This document shows positions 31,133 through 41,051 of a DNA stretch of 64,000 bases, one piece after another. A model generated the notes under the pieces. The model did no database searches and had not been told where the DNA came from. It saw only the letters and a program-made list of their open reading frames with translations. Each line of letters begins with the position of its first letter. Position 1 is the first letter of the stretch. Both the position numbers and the translations under genes were made by a program. Location: contig OZ271856.1 of NCBI GenBank assembly GCA_965601975.1, positions 1,798,001 to 1,862,000 of the forward strand, in the 5' to 3' direction. Source of the DNA: JANQIO01 sp965601975 (lineage in GTDB: Bacteria > Pseudomonadota > Gammaproteobacteria > Pseudomonadales > Halieaceae).

Positions 31133-31138
31133 TATAAT
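31133..31138 (+). promoter_or_regulatory. TATAAT -10 box before scpA
   Basis: A consensus -10 hexamer 29 bases before the scpA start. No good -35 is seen at the right distance. Confidence 0.4.
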
Positions 31139-31166
31139 CCCGCGATCAACAAGCTGTAGGTGAACA

Positions 31167-32138
31167 GTGAGCGATTCCAACACGGATTCCGCCGGGACGG
31201 CGACTGAAGACACATCCGAAACCGCCAAAACCCCGGAATCAACCCAACCCAAAAGCCTGGAAGAACTGCGCCAATCTCCCCAGCAGGGTGAGATGCCCTT
31301 TGCGGTGGTGCTCGGCCAGGCCGTCACGGAACTTCCCAAGGACCTTTACATCCCGCCCAGGGCGCTGGAAGTGTTCCTGGAGGCCTTCGAAGGGCCGCTG
31401 GACCTGCTGCTGTACCTGATCCGGCGCCAGAACATCGACATCCTCGATATCGATGTCTCCGACATTACCGACCAGTACATGCAGTACGTGGAGCTGATGG
31501 ACGCCATGCAGTTTGAACTGGCGGCGGAATACCTGCTGATGGCGGCCATGCTGGCGGAAATCAAGTCGCGCATGCTGCTGCCGCGCTCGGAGAGCGTCGA
31601 GGAAGACGAGGAAGATCCCCGTGCCCAGCTGATTCGGCGCCTGCAGGAGTACGAGCGCTACAAGAAGGCCGCCGAAGACCTCGACGAGCTGCCGCGGCAG
31701 GAGCGCGAGGTATTCACCGCCAGCGCCGAGCCGCCGGAAATCAATCGCAGCCGGCCCGAGCCGGATGTCGATATGCGCGAGCTGCTGGTGGCCCTGGGCG
31801 AGGTCCTGCGCCGGGCCGAGATGTACGAGCATCACCACATCCAGCGGGAGGCCCTGTCCACCCGCGAGCGTATGTCCGACGTGCTGGATTCCCTGAAGCA
31901 GAAACAGTTCGTGCCCTTCGTGTCCCTGTTCCGGGTCGAGGAGGGGCGCCTGGGCGTGGTGGTCACGTTCCTGGCGATCATGGAGCTGATCAAGGAGTCC
32001 CTGGTCGAGATCGTGCAGACCGATAATTTCGGGCCCATTCACGTCAAGGCCCGGGCGGAAGCCCCCGCCGAGGGCGGCGATATTCCCGAGGCTGCCAATG
32101 ACGGCGGCGAAGACAGCAATAACGAGGAAGAAGAGTGA
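31167..32138 (+). CDS. scpA: Segregation and condensation protein A
   Basis: 323 residues, kleisin subunit of the SMC-ScpAB (MukBEF-like) chromosome condensation complex. The core begins at about residue 65 with FEGPLDLLLYLIRRQNIDILDIDVS; EYLLMAAMLAEIKSRMLLP and the winged-helix C-terminal part (FLAIMELIKESLVEIVQ) are typical. The first 60 residues and the last 25 are acidic and low in structure. The start is a GTG with GTAGGTG upstream. The stop overlaps scpB (GTGA). Confidence 0.95.
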   Translation: MSDSNTDSAGTATEDTSETAKTPESTQPKSLEELRQSPQQGEMPFAVVLGQAVTELPKDLYIPPRALEVFLEAFEGPLDLLLYLIRRQNIDILDIDVSDITDQYMQYVELMDAMQFELAAEYLLMAAMLAEIKSRMLLPRSESVEEDEEDPRAQLIRRLQEYERYKKAAEDLDELPRQEREVFTASAEPPEINRSRPEPDVDMRELLVALGEVLRRAEMYEHHHIQREALSTRERMSDVLDSLKQKQFVPFVSLFRVEEGRLGVVVTFLAIMELIKESLVEIVQTDNFGPIHVKARAEAPAEGGDIPEAANDGGEDSNNEEEE

Positions 32139-32944
32139 GCGATACCGCGAGCGGCCTGGTGCAAATCCTGGAGGGGGCCATCCTGGCCGCCGGCCGGCCC
32201 CTGACAGTGCAGAACATGGCGGACCTGTTCGACGAGAACGAACGGCCGGAAAACAAGGACATCCGTGAGGCGCTGAAGGAAGTGGCCGCCCGCTGCGAGG
32301 ACCGCGGTTTCGAACTGCAGGAAGTGGCCAGCGGCTTCCGCTTCCAGGTGCGCCAGGCCTTGAGCCCCTGGGTGGCCCGCCTGTGGGCAGAGCGCCCGGC
32401 CCGCTACTCACGGGCGCTGCTGGAGACCCTGGCGCTGATCGCCTACCGCCAGCCTATTACCCGCGGCGAAATCGAGGAAATCCGCGGTGTGGCGGTATCC
32501 ACCAATATCATCAGGACCCTGCACGAGCGCGACTGGATTCGCGTGGTCGGCCACCGGGACGTGCCCGGCCGCCCGGCCATGTACGCCACCACCCGGACCT
32601 TCCTGGACTACTTCAACCTGAAGAACCTCGACCAGCTGCCGGCCCTGGCAGAGATCCGCGATTTCGACACCTTGACCGAGGAACTGGGCTTTGACCCGAT
32701 TCCCGAGCTGCAGGCAGAGCCGTTGGGCGACGCTGCCGGTGACATTGAAGCGGAAGCGGCCGAGGGCCCTGAGGGCGAATTGGCCGAGGACCTCGCTGGC
32801 GACGGTGAATCGGCTGAGGGCGAGGAGGCGCTGAGCATCGAGGCCCTGCGCGAGGCGGCGGAATCTGCCGGCGAGGGAACTGTGGAGAGCGCCACCGAGG
32901 CCTCCGCCGAGGATGAGGAATCCCGCGAACAGGGCCATGGCTGA
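32135..32944 (+). CDS. scpB: Segregation and condensation protein B
   Basis: 269 residues: two winged-helix domains (residues about 8-175; RYSRALLETLALIAYRQPITRGEIEEIRG is the signature) that dimerise and bind ScpA. A long acidic tail (about residues 190-269) rich in Ala, Glu and Gly follows, longer than in many homologues. The start is a GTG overlapping the scpA stop. Confidence 0.95.
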   Translation: MSDTASGLVQILEGAILAAGRPLTVQNMADLFDENERPENKDIREALKEVAARCEDRGFELQEVASGFRFQVRQALSPWVARLWAERPARYSRALLETLALIAYRQPITRGEIEEIRGVAVSTNIIRTLHERDWIRVVGHRDVPGRPAMYATTRTFLDYFNLKNLDQLPALAEIRDFDTLTEELGFDPIPELQAEPLGDAAGDIEAEAAEGPEGELAEDLAGDGESAEGEEALSIEALREAAESAGEGTVESATEASAEDEESREQGHG

Positions 32945-33785
32945 ACCCGGGGAAAAACTGCAGAAAGTGCTCGCCCGCGCTGGCATCGGCTCGCGCCGGG
33001 AAATGGAGCGCTGGATCGAGGCGGGCCGGGTGCAGATCGACGGCCGCCAGGCCAGGCTCGGCGACCGGGTTGACGGCGAAGCCGCCATCTCCGTGGACGG
33101 CAAGGCCATCCACACGGGCGAAGCAGAGAAGACCCGCGTGCTGCTCTATCACAAGCCCCGCGGCGAGGTGTCTTCCCGCAAGGACCCCGAGGGCCGCAAG
33201 ACGGTGTTCGACCGGCTGCCCAAACTCAAGCACGGGCGCTGGATATCCGTCGGCCGGCTCGACTATAACACCAGCGGCCTGCTGCTGTTCACCACCGACG
33301 GCGAACTGGCCAATGCCCTGATGCACCCGTCCTCCAATATCGAACGCGAGTACATGGTGCGGGTGAAGGGCGAGGTGGACCAGGACACCCTCCAGCGCCT
33401 GGTGGACGGCGTTATGCTCGAAGACGGTGTGGCCCGTTTCACCGACATTGTCGACGGTGGCGGTGAGGGCACGAACCACTGGTACTACGTGGTGATCATG
33501 GAGGGTCGCACCCGCGAGGTGCGCCGCCTGTGGGAATCCCAGGACTGCGTGGTCAGCCGCCTCAAGCGCACCCGCTACGGCAATGTGTTCATTCCCTCCA
33601 GGGTCAAGCAAGGCATGTACGTCGAGCTCGACAAGAAGGAAGTGAAAGACCTCTACCGGCTGGCTGATCTCCCTGCCAAGCCGATCGAGCAGGCAACGCC
33701 GGAACAGAAGAAGCGCGAACAGCGGCAGCTCACCAAGCGCGGCGGCGAGAAGGGCAAAAAGCGAGGCAGGGCCCGGGCCGGCTAG
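32937..33785 (+). CDS. rluB: 23S rRNA pseudouridine synthase RluB
   Basis: 282 residues: S4 RNA-binding domain (EKLQKVLARAGIGSRREME) and RsuA/RluB catalytic domain with the active-site aspartate in VGRLDYNTSGLLLFTTDGEL. RluB modifies U2605 of 23S rRNA. A basic tail rich in Lys and Arg ends the protein. The start at 32937 overlaps the scpB stop by eight bases; an ATG at 32913 in the same frame is possible. It is the last gene of the scpA-scpB-rluB operon. Confidence 0.94.
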   Translation: MAEPGEKLQKVLARAGIGSRREMERWIEAGRVQIDGRQARLGDRVDGEAAISVDGKAIHTGEAEKTRVLLYHKPRGEVSSRKDPEGRKTVFDRLPKLKHGRWISVGRLDYNTSGLLLFTTDGELANALMHPSSNIEREYMVRVKGEVDQDTLQRLVDGVMLEDGVARFTDIVDGGGEGTNHWYYVVIMEGRTREVRRLWESQDCVVSRLKRTRYGNVFIPSRVKQGMYVELDKKEVKDLYRLADLPAKPIEQATPEQKKREQRQLTKRGGEKGKKRGRARAG

Positions 33786-33895
33786 GGCGTGCTGCAGAGC
33801 CATCGGCTTCCTGCACAAAAACTGATCTCTCGCAAAACCACCGCTTCACGGTGGGCTACACTCTATTCAAATTCATAACAATGAAGGGAAAAGCT

Positions 33896-34576
33896 ATGTC
33901 CATTCGTTTTGCCGTGACCTCACACGCTGTAGCCGCTCTTTTCCTCGTACTCGGTGTCTCCGTGCCGACACTGTCCGCAGAGGAACACACCATTGCCTTC
34001 GAGAACCTCAAGCGTATCCCGGATGCCCGCATGGATGTCGCCTACATCGACCCGAACGCTGACTTCAGCGTGTACAAGCGGGTCGCCATCCTGGAGCCCT
34101 ACGTGGCCTTCCGCGCCAACTGGCAGCGGGACCAGAATCGGACCCGTGGCATGCGGGTCAGCGCCAGCGATATGCAGCGCATTCGAGAGTCGGCCGGCGA
34201 GCTGCTCTTCGATACCTTCGTGGAGGCCCTGGAAGCCAACAACGGCTTCGACGTGGTCGATGAAGTTGGTGAAGACGTGCTGGTGCTGCGTCCGGCCCTG
34301 GTCGATCTCGATGTGACCGCGCCTGATACCCGGACCGCCGGTCGCAATCGCTCCTTCTCGGCAACCGCGGGCGCAGCCACCCTGTACCTCGAGATTTTCG
34401 ACGGTGCCAGCGGCCAGATTATCGGCCGTGCGGCGGACCGCCGGGTCGCCTCCCGCCCGGGTCACCAGATGACCTGGAGCAACGGCGTCACCAACCGCTC
34501 CGATGCCCGCCGCATGTTCCGGGTGTGGGCGGATCGCATGCGGGAGTTCATGGACAGCCACTACACCGGCAAGTGA
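33896..34576 (+). CDS. DUF3313-like exported protein
   Basis: 226 residues with signal peptide ending near SVPTLSA-EE. The body (YIDPNADFSVYKRVAILEPYVAF, then LFDTFVEALEANNGFDVVDEVGEDVLVLRPALVDLDVTAPD) follows the DUF3313 pattern of envelope proteins that resemble lipoproteins; here there is no lipobox cysteine. AAGGGA lies seven bases before the chosen ATG. The stop overlaps the FadL-like gene (GTGA). Confidence 0.78.
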   Translation: MSIRFAVTSHAVAALFLVLGVSVPTLSAEEHTIAFENLKRIPDARMDVAYIDPNADFSVYKRVAILEPYVAFRANWQRDQNRTRGMRVSASDMQRIRESAGELLFDTFVEALEANNGFDVVDEVGEDVLVLRPALVDLDVTAPDTRTAGRNRSFSATAGAATLYLEIFDGASGQIIGRAADRRVASRPGHQMTWSNGVTNRSDARRMFRVWADRMREFMDSHYTGK

Positions 34577-35766
34577 GCATCAATAGCCGATGGCTGCTGC
34601 CAGGGCTCCTGGCGGCAGCGCACGGCTTCGCTCACGCGGGCGGCCCGGTATTCGTCGACCTCAGCGCCGGCGCGGGCGACGCCCGGATCGTCGGCAGCAA
34701 TCCCGCAGGTATGACGCGCCTGGAGGAAACGAGCTGGCGCACGGGCCTGATCGTGTCCTACAGCGAAAGCACCTGGGAGGCGAGTTCCGACCGGCTCGGT
34801 ACCTTCAGCGAAGATGAGACTGACAATGAGGTCTTCATCCCCTCGTTGTTCTATGTGCGCCCGCTGAACGAACGCTGGACCGTGGGGGCCTCCCTGTCGG
34901 CCACCAGCGGACTCGGCGACGACGGCAACGAGGACTCGGTCTCCCGCTACCTGTCCACGGACTGGTCGGTTGGCACGTTCACATTCCAGCCCTCGGTCGC
35001 TTACCGCTTCAACGATGCCTGGTCGCTGGGCTTTGGCCTGGGGGTGAATTACACCCTGTACGAGTGGGAAGCGGCGGTCTTCAACGGGGTCGGCCAGCCC
35101 GACGGCAAGGTGGAGGTCGAACCCGACGACGTCAACCTGAACTACATCCTCAGCGCTCACTGGGCCCCGACCGAGCGCACCCGGTTCGGTATCTCCTGGC
35201 GCTCGGAGTACGAACCCAACATGGAGGACACGCCGGACTATTCGAACGTCGACCCGGACCGGCAGTCGGATACCGACCTGGAACTGGATATCACCATGCC
35301 CCAGAGCGTGCTCGGGGGCGTTTACCACGACCTCGGCAACGGCCACTGGCTGTCCCTGGACCTGCTGTGGATCGAGGCCAGCGAATTCAATATCGAATCC
35401 GCCGTCGTCGACGAAGAGGGCGGTTTCACCGTCAATCCCTACAATCTCGACGACACCTGGGTGGCGACGGTGGGCTGGGGGATGGCCTGGAACGAGCGCT
35501 GGTCACTTGGCCTGGGACTGCTCTACCTCGATGACCCCGTCGACGAGGATAACCGCAATATCCTGCTGCGAGTGGACTCGCTCTGGGGCCTGGGGGCCTC
35601 GCTGGAATACACCTGGCCCAGTGGGATGACCCTGGGCGGCAATGTGAGCTGGCTCGACACCGGCGACGCACCGGTCACCACGCCGGCGCTGCCCATCGTC
35701 GGCACCATCGAAGGCGAATTCACAGACCGCACAAACCTGCTGTTTGAGCTATACCTCACTTGGTAG
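34573..35766 (+). CDS. FadL/OMPP1-type outer membrane transporter
   Basis: 397 residues. A signal peptide (ending AHGFAHA) is followed by a FadL-like N-terminus (DLSAGAGDARIVGSNPAGMTRLEETSW) and a beta-barrel of about 14 strands ending in the outer-membrane signature L-F-E-L-Y-L-T-W. FadL proteins let hydrophobic compounds such as long-chain fatty acids cross the outer membrane. The GTG start is coupled to the previous gene. Confidence 0.87.
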   Translation: MSINSRWLLPGLLAAAHGFAHAGGPVFVDLSAGAGDARIVGSNPAGMTRLEETSWRTGLIVSYSESTWEASSDRLGTFSEDETDNEVFIPSLFYVRPLNERWTVGASLSATSGLGDDGNEDSVSRYLSTDWSVGTFTFQPSVAYRFNDAWSLGFGLGVNYTLYEWEAAVFNGVGQPDGKVEVEPDDVNLNYILSAHWAPTERTRFGISWRSEYEPNMEDTPDYSNVDPDRQSDTDLELDITMPQSVLGGVYHDLGNGHWLSLDLLWIEASEFNIESAVVDEEGGFTVNPYNLDDTWVATVGWGMAWNERWSLGLGLLYLDDPVDEDNRNILLRVDSLWGLGASLEYTWPSGMTLGGNVSWLDTGDAPVTTPALPIVGTIEGEFTDRTNLLFELYLTW

Positions 35767-35792
35767 TCCCTGTTACGAAGAGGAGCACAAAG

Positions 35793-36329
35793 ATGAGAAA
35801 TACACTGCTTGCCACGCTGTTCATGGTACTGGCGGGCTGCGCCGCCACGGGGCCGAATATTTCCACCAATGCGGATCCCTCGACAGATTTTTCCAGCATC
35901 CGAACCTTCAGTTTCATGAGTCCGCTGGGCACCGATCGCCCCGGGGGCGTGCGCACGCCGCTGTCCCAGATGCTGGCCAACTCCGTGATCAAGGAACTGG
36001 AGAGCCGCGGCTGGCAGCAGTCGGACAATCCGGAGGTGGCGATCAACTTCTTCGTCAACACGGAGCAGCGCATGGATGTGCGACAGGTGCCGACCGGCAC
36101 GACCTTCCACCGCTACCGCCACGGCCGCTACCGTACCTGGGGCGGCTATGAAACGCGGGTAAGGGAGTTCACCCAGGGCACCCTGTCCATCGATATCGTC
36201 GACATCTCCCGCAACATGCTGGTCTGGGAAGGCGTGGCCGTGGGCCGCCTGGGCCGCGGCAACGTCAAGATCAACCAGCCCCAGGTCGACGAGGTGGTCG
36301 CCTCCATCTTCAAGGAGTTGCCCCAGTAG
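35793..36329 (+). CDS. DUF4136 lipoprotein
   Basis: 178 residues. The signal peptide ends in the lipobox LAGC (Cys near residue 17), so it is a lipoprotein. The body has the DUF4136 pattern (DFSSIRTFSF, then GTLSIDIVDISRNMLVWEGVA). Function is unknown. GAGGAG lies seven bases before the ATG. It follows the FadL-like gene by 26 bases. Confidence 0.88.
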   Translation: MRNTLLATLFMVLAGCAATGPNISTNADPSTDFSSIRTFSFMSPLGTDRPGGVRTPLSQMLANSVIKELESRGWQQSDNPEVAINFFVNTEQRMDVRQVPTGTTFHRYRHGRYRTWGGYETRVREFTQGTLSIDIVDISRNMLVWEGVAVGRLGRGNVKINQPQVDEVVASIFKELPQ

Positions 36330-36348
36330 CAGGCAATCTGCCGCGGCG

Positions 36349-37587
36349 GTGAAAATCGCGACACAGCAAGGGGCGCTTCTGCTGGCGGCAGCACTGTACG
36401 GTGCTGTCGGCCTGGCAGATGAAGATCGCCCAGATGGCTATCTTCCGGACTACCTGGATGCGGACGACCCCATCCACATCGACTACGACGACTCCCTGGA
36501 CTACTCCTACGACGCGGTGACGCGCCGACTGACGCTGGATGGCGATGTCCGCGGCGGGTATTTCGACGCAGACGTGGACAATCGCGACGGCAGCAGCGAC
36601 CACAGCCGGGATTACACACTGCGGCTGCGCCTCGGAGGGAGCGTCGGGTTTTCCGAGCGCTTGCGGCTGCGCGGCCGCCTGGCAGCCACCTGCACCGATG
36701 ACGACTGCAGCCCCGCCTTCGAAAACTCCCGCACGCCCAAAGCGGGCACAAATATCGAGGATGGCGACGTGGTCGTGGACGAGTTCCACCTGGATTACCT
36801 CGGCAACACGTTGGCAGTGGCGCTGGGTCGCCTGCAGACCCGATCACTGACCCGCGGCGGCGTGTTCACCACGGCCATGACGCGGCTGACCAGCGCTAAT
36901 GTCTCGGTCAACTGGACGGACGGTGCGATGCTTCGCTACCAGGCGGAGAATGGTTGGACGTCCAAAATCATTGCCCAGTACAACGACGAAGATGGTAGCA
37001 GCACCCTGGCGCGTCGGCCGCTGGACTTTGAGGACGACGACAGCCGCTGGTCCGGTTTCTATTCCCTGGAAAGCCTGCAGCGATGGGGGCCGATCACCCA
37101 ACGAGCGGTTGATATCTCGTGGATGCCGAGCGCGCTGCTGGAGGATGGTGATACCGAAGACTACTGGAATATCGTCGGGCGCCTCGCCGCAGAGTGGCCC
37201 CTGGCAGAAGGAAACTCCACCCTGATTCTCGCCGGGCAGCTGGGTTACGCGCCGGAAACGCCCGCGGAGAGTACTGTTGGCGTGGGCACCAGCGGCGATA
37301 CCGACGGCTGGGCCGGACACGTGGATGCGAGCTGGATGAACTTCCTGCCCGGACACAGCCTGGGTGTCAGCTACGGTTTGGCCGACCCCGGCTGGCTGCT
37401 GTCGGTGTCGTTCAGGCCCAACGAAGACAACCTGACGCTGCGCTACCACTGGCGGCCCATGCCCGGTGCGCAGCTGGAAATCCAGGGACGCTGGCGGGAG
37501 GAGCGCGACCAGCTGGTTGGCAGTCTCCGCAAGCGCGACACGTTCGATTACAGGGTTCGCCTCACCTGGGCCTTTGACAGCTACTGA
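36349..37587 (+). CDS. Putative outer membrane beta-barrel protein
   Basis: 412 residues with a GTG start and a signal peptide ending near VGLA-DE. Long alternating strands, an acidic N-terminal stretch (residues about 25-50) and the final aromatic residue (WAFDSY) point to a porin-like barrel of about 16 strands. No named family is recognised. It is the last gene of the envelope group starting at 33896. Confidence 0.7.
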   Translation: MKIATQQGALLLAAALYGAVGLADEDRPDGYLPDYLDADDPIHIDYDDSLDYSYDAVTRRLTLDGDVRGGYFDADVDNRDGSSDHSRDYTLRLRLGGSVGFSERLRLRGRLAATCTDDDCSPAFENSRTPKAGTNIEDGDVVVDEFHLDYLGNTLAVALGRLQTRSLTRGGVFTTAMTRLTSANVSVNWTDGAMLRYQAENGWTSKIIAQYNDEDGSSTLARRPLDFEDDDSRWSGFYSLESLQRWGPITQRAVDISWMPSALLEDGDTEDYWNIVGRLAAEWPLAEGNSTLILAGQLGYAPETPAESTVGVGTSGDTDGWAGHVDASWMNFLPGHSLGVSYGLADPGWLLSVSFRPNEDNLTLRYHWRPMPGAQLEIQGRWREERDQLVGSLRKRDTFDYRVRLTWAFDSY

Positions 37588-37613
37588 CTACCGCACAGCA
37601 GACCCGACAGACA

Positions 37614-39044
37614 TCACGTGTCTCCTGGTTCCGCTGACGCGAGCCAGTCGATGACCCGCTCCTCGAGATAATCGTAGAACGGGTTGTGGCGTAGCCGAAT
37701 GAGCCAGTCTGAAGAAAAGCGCAGCAATCCCCGCTCACCCTGGATGGTGACATGACCCAGGAAGATCTCGCTGGTATTTCCCGGCGGTTCGCGACCGTAC
37801 AGGGGATCGTCCGGGGGGAAGGGTGGCGAGATGTGCGACAGTGACAATACCGCCGGCGGCCAGGCAGCTTTCAGCGGTTGTGCTTCGCCCACCTCGGCCG
37901 AGAAGGGCGGCTTCGTGCGGGCCACCACCTCGACGCTGTCGCCGGTCGCATTCCCCACCACGGTCAATGTGAAGGGTAGCTGGGGGTCGTCCAGCATCTG
38001 GTTGGTAAGCGGGCCAGGATCCGTAACCAGCAGGCTGGCGTTGGCCGCGCGCCGGTTGATATCGAACAGCACGTATTCGTGTCGGCGCGGCGCCAGGTGG
38101 GTCAGCAGGTTGTCCACCACCGCCACATTGGAGACGGTCGCATCCACTGTGGACTTGAGTATCAGTATCGGCGGCATTTTCTGGTCGGTGCTGCGGGCGG
38201 CGACACGTGCCGCCACGTGCTGGGTCAGCAGGAAGACCTGTTCGCCGGCATTGGTGGTGAAGGAGTTGTACTTGTAGGGATCGAACTCCGGCATCATGTC
38301 GAGCCAGGCCAGGTGCTCCAGGCCCGGCAGGTAGGACAGACGCCGTTTCCACTTGGCCAGGGCCGCGGCGGGGCTCACGCCGATGGCGGGGGAGAGCAGC
38401 ACCAGTGACGCGGGCTTTTGCAGGGATGCGTCCTGCTCGGTGTCGAGGGCGTAATTGAGTGCCAGGGGTGCCCCGGTCGAGTAACCAATGATGTGCACCG
38501 GCGGCGTGCCCGCCAGGTGCTGCATGGCGAGGTGGACCGCCGTGGCCATGTCCTGCCAGCGCACCTCAAGCAGCCCGGAGGGTGCCGTACCGTGCCCCGG
38601 CAGGCGCAGTCCCAGCACGCGGTAGCCCTTTGCGTGCAGGGTTTCGCCGAGTGCGCGCAGGCTGTAGGGGGAATCCGACATGCCGTGCAGCAACAGCACG
38701 GCTCCGCGCGGGTTCTCGGCGTTGAGTTCGAAGCTTCGGTTCCAGTTGGGTCTGCGAATGGTGGGGTCGGCAATGCTGCCGCCGCTGAAGCGCTCGAAGC
38801 GGTGGTCGGCGCCGCGGGGTGTTTCGCTGTAGATCTCCTCTTCGAGCTGCCGGAACAGTCGGTCTTCCAGGCCCAGGTAGTCCGGGAAGGTCCTGACGCT
38901 GTCGTACTTGTCGCGGCCGAACTCCTCATCCAGGTCCGCCGTGTGCCAGATCTCGGGATCGGGCCAGGTCGTACTCAGCCCGTACAGGGTGGCGAGCAGC
39001 AGGACAAGGATGACCTGCAGATAGCGGAACAGTTTGCGCAGCAT
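37614..39044 (-). CDS. Membrane-anchored alpha/beta hydrolase
   Basis: 476 residues: one N-terminal membrane segment (LQVILVLLLATLYGL), then an alpha/beta hydrolase with VLLLHGMSDSPYSLRALGE (oxyanion turn), RLPGHG and the nucleophile elbow GYSTG. The fold resembles lysophospholipases and serine aminopeptidase S33. The start codon is one base from the stop of the next hydrolase gene upstream, so the two form one transcript. Confidence 0.85.
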   Translation of the reverse strand: MLRKLFRYLQVILVLLLATLYGLSTTWPDPEIWHTADLDEEFGRDKYDSVRTFPDYLGLEDRLFRQLEEEIYSETPRGADHRFERFSGGSIADPTIRRPNWNRSFELNAENPRGAVLLLHGMSDSPYSLRALGETLHAKGYRVLGLRLPGHGTAPSGLLEVRWQDMATAVHLAMQHLAGTPPVHIIGYSTGAPLALNYALDTEQDASLQKPASLVLLSPAIGVSPAAALAKWKRRLSYLPGLEHLAWLDMMPEFDPYKYNSFTTNAGEQVFLLTQHVAARVAARSTDQKMPPILILKSTVDATVSNVAVVDNLLTHLAPRRHEYVLFDINRRAANASLLVTDPGPLTNQMLDDPQLPFTLTVVGNATGDSVEVVARTKPPFSAEVGEAQPLKAAWPPAVLSLSHISPPFPPDDPLYGREPPGNTSEIFLGHVTIQGERGLLRFSSDWLIRLRHNPFYDYLEERVIDWLASAEPGDT

Positions 39045-39045
39045 G

Positions 39046-40242
39046 TCAGCGTCCTCTTGTCAGCACCCAGTAGACGCGCTGATCCTCGGTCAGTACCCGA
39101 TACAGCAGCCGGCTACGGGGCATGTCTCGGTTGGTCAGTCGCAGGAACAGGTCGTCGTAGAACTCGGGCGTTTCCAGGCTGAAGTTATGGAAGTTGCGGG
39201 TTCGGTTGACCGGTGTGACATCCACCAGTGTCACGCGCCCCTTGCTCGGGCCGGTCATTTCGCTGAATCGTATGGCCGTGTTGAACTCTTTCGGGTCCAG
39301 CGTGCTCTCACCGCGCCGTGGGCTGCGATTGACCAGTCGGCTCAGCAGCAGGGCGCGATCATTCGAGGAGACATAGACCGTCAGGTCGCGAGCCAGCGCG
39401 GCAATTTCCGCCTCGTAGCGTTCATCGAATTCCGCGGCGTCGACATCGGGAGCCGTCAGCACCACGTTCTCGATCTCCGCTTCCAGGTCGGCGAGTTCGG
39501 GGTCCTGGTAGAGCTGCCCGAAGGCGCCTGCGACCGTCTGGGCGCCCATGCTGTTGGCCAGCAGCCAGACGCGCTCCGGCCTGACGTCTTCCAGCACCAG
39601 GCGAATGACCGCGGCCAGTTCGTCTCCGGAATCGGTGGCGACCTGCTGGGCGCGCTGGTAGCCACCCAGGGTCGATCCCTGGTTGCCCGGCCAGTCGAAC
39701 ACCAGTACCGGGGCATTGATGTCCAGCACGTGGCCGACGAAGGCGGTCTTGCGCAGGGCTGAGGGAAACGCCTCGCGAAAGCCGTGCACAACGATCAGCA
39801 GGCCCTTGAAGGATGACCGCTCCACCTGCTCGCGCAGCGACGCGACAAACGCATCTCGCTCCTGCAGCGCGATGTCATCGAACTGGATTTCCTCGTTTTG
39901 GAACCATTCGGTGGGATTGATCAGCATGCCCAGGCCCAGGTTCGGCTCGATGGAGACGTCGAAGTGCCCGAGGCTGAGCGCTTGCTGGCGGCTGGAGTTG
40001 AACTGATCGAGCAGGTCCGCAGTGCCGTTCTCGGACGCCCGGTTAGTGGCAAAGAAGAAGCGGTAGGAACCCTGGTCGGCCAGCTGTGTCACGGCCATGC
40101 GACGGAACAGGAAAGCCTCGGCGTGGCGTAGCGCCACCTCGGCGGAGCCGAAGTAGGCCCGGTAGAACCAGATGCAGGCGCCCAGCAGGATGACGATGAC
40201 TCCCACCACCACATGCCAGGTGCGCAGCTTTTTTTTCGGCAT
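39046..40242 (-). CDS. DUF900-type alpha/beta hydrolase
   Basis: 398 residues: N-terminal membrane anchor (VVVGVIVILLGACIWFY), a YRFFFATNR strand, LLIVVHGF, a VLVFDWPGNQGSTLGGY segment and the nucleophile motif LLANSMGAQT, the DUF900 layout. It is likely an esterase or lipase of the cell envelope, made together with the following hydrolase. A run of lysines (KKK) follows the first Met. Confidence 0.85.
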   Translation of the reverse strand: MPKKKLRTWHVVVGVIVILLGACIWFYRAYFGSAEVALRHAEAFLFRRMAVTQLADQGSYRFFFATNRASENGTADLLDQFNSSRQQALSLGHFDVSIEPNLGLGMLINPTEWFQNEEIQFDDIALQERDAFVASLREQVERSSFKGLLIVVHGFREAFPSALRKTAFVGHVLDINAPVLVFDWPGNQGSTLGGYQRAQQVATDSGDELAAVIRLVLEDVRPERVWLLANSMGAQTVAGAFGQLYQDPELADLEAEIENVVLTAPDVDAAEFDERYEAEIAALARDLTVYVSSNDRALLLSRLVNRSPRRGESTLDPKEFNTAIRFSEMTGPSKGRVTLVDVTPVNRTRNFHNFSLETPEFYDDLFLRLTNRDMPRSRLLYRVLTEDQRVYWVLTRGR

Positions 40243-40298
40243 TCCGCCCCCAGGGCGATCCAGACAGCCCGAGTATAAGCGGATGTGTGCCGAAGTCC

Positions 40299-41051
40299 CT
40301 ACTGGGCGTTCAATGCAGCGCCGTTGATGCCTATGCTGTCGTCGCCCAGCAGGTACAGGTAGGCCGGCATGATGTCTTCCGGCGACTTCAGGGTGTTGGG
40401 ATCCTCGCCCGGGTAGGCGGCGGCGCGCATTTTCGTGCGGGTGGCGCCGGGGTTGAGGCTGTTGACCCGCACCCGGCTGATGTTTTCCAGCTCGTCCGCG
40501 AGCACCTGCATCATGCCCTCGGTGGCAAACTTGGACACCGCGTAGGCGCCCCAGTGGGCGCGACCCTTGCGGCCGACGCCGGAGGAAGTGAACACGATCG
40601 AGCCGTTGGGCGCAGCCTCCAACTGGGGCAGCAGGGCCTGGGTGAGCAGCAACTGGGCGTTGACGTTGACTTGCATGACGTCCTGCCAGAGCTGGGGTTT
40701 GTAGTTGGCGATGGGGCTGCGCTCGCCCAGTACCGAGGCATTGTGCAGCAGTGCGTCGAGGCGGCCGAAGTTCTCTGCGATCGCATCCGCAAGCGCGGCG
40801 TAGTCCTCGGCCGTTGCCGTCAGCATATCGACTTCAAAGATGACCGGTTGGGGGTGCCCCGCGGCCTCGATCTCGTCGTAAACCGAATCCAGCTTGCTGC
40901 CGGTGCGACCCAGCAGGATCACGGTAGCGCCGTGTTTCGCAAAGCTGAGCGCGGCAACGCGGCCGATGCCGTCACCGGCGCCGGTCACCAGCACCACCTT
41001 GTCGGCGAGAAGGTCCGCTGCCGGGCTGTAGTTTTCCGGTATCCCGATCAT
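40299..41051 (-). CDS. yciK: SDR family oxidoreductase YciK
   Basis: 250 residues of short-chain dehydrogenase fold. Cofactor motif TGAGDGIGRVAA, N-A-S-V after the fourth strand, catalytic Ser in VFTSSGVG and Y-A-V-S-K. It matches the YciK group by length and by setting after gph and ubiG. The substrate is unknown. The start at 41051 overlaps the gph stop by four bases; a longer frame upstream is rejected. Confidence 0.9.
   Translation of the reverse strand: MIGIPENYSPAADLLADKVVLVTGAGDGIGRVAALSFAKHGATVILLGRTGSKLDSVYDEIEAAGHPQPVIFEVDMLTATAEDYAALADAIAENFGRLDALLHNASVLGERSPIANYKPQLWQDVMQVNVNAQLLLTQALLPQLEAAPNGSIVFTSSGVGRKGRAHWGAYAVSKFATEGMMQVLADELENISRVRVNSLNPGATRTKMRAAAYPGEDPNTLKSPEDIMPAYLYLLGDDSIGINGAALNAQ

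Noticed and set aside
33838..33854. Stem CCACCG/CGGTGG after rluB as a terminator
   Set aside because: It is short and not followed by a T-run. It may be a weak stop only, so it was not listed as a feature.
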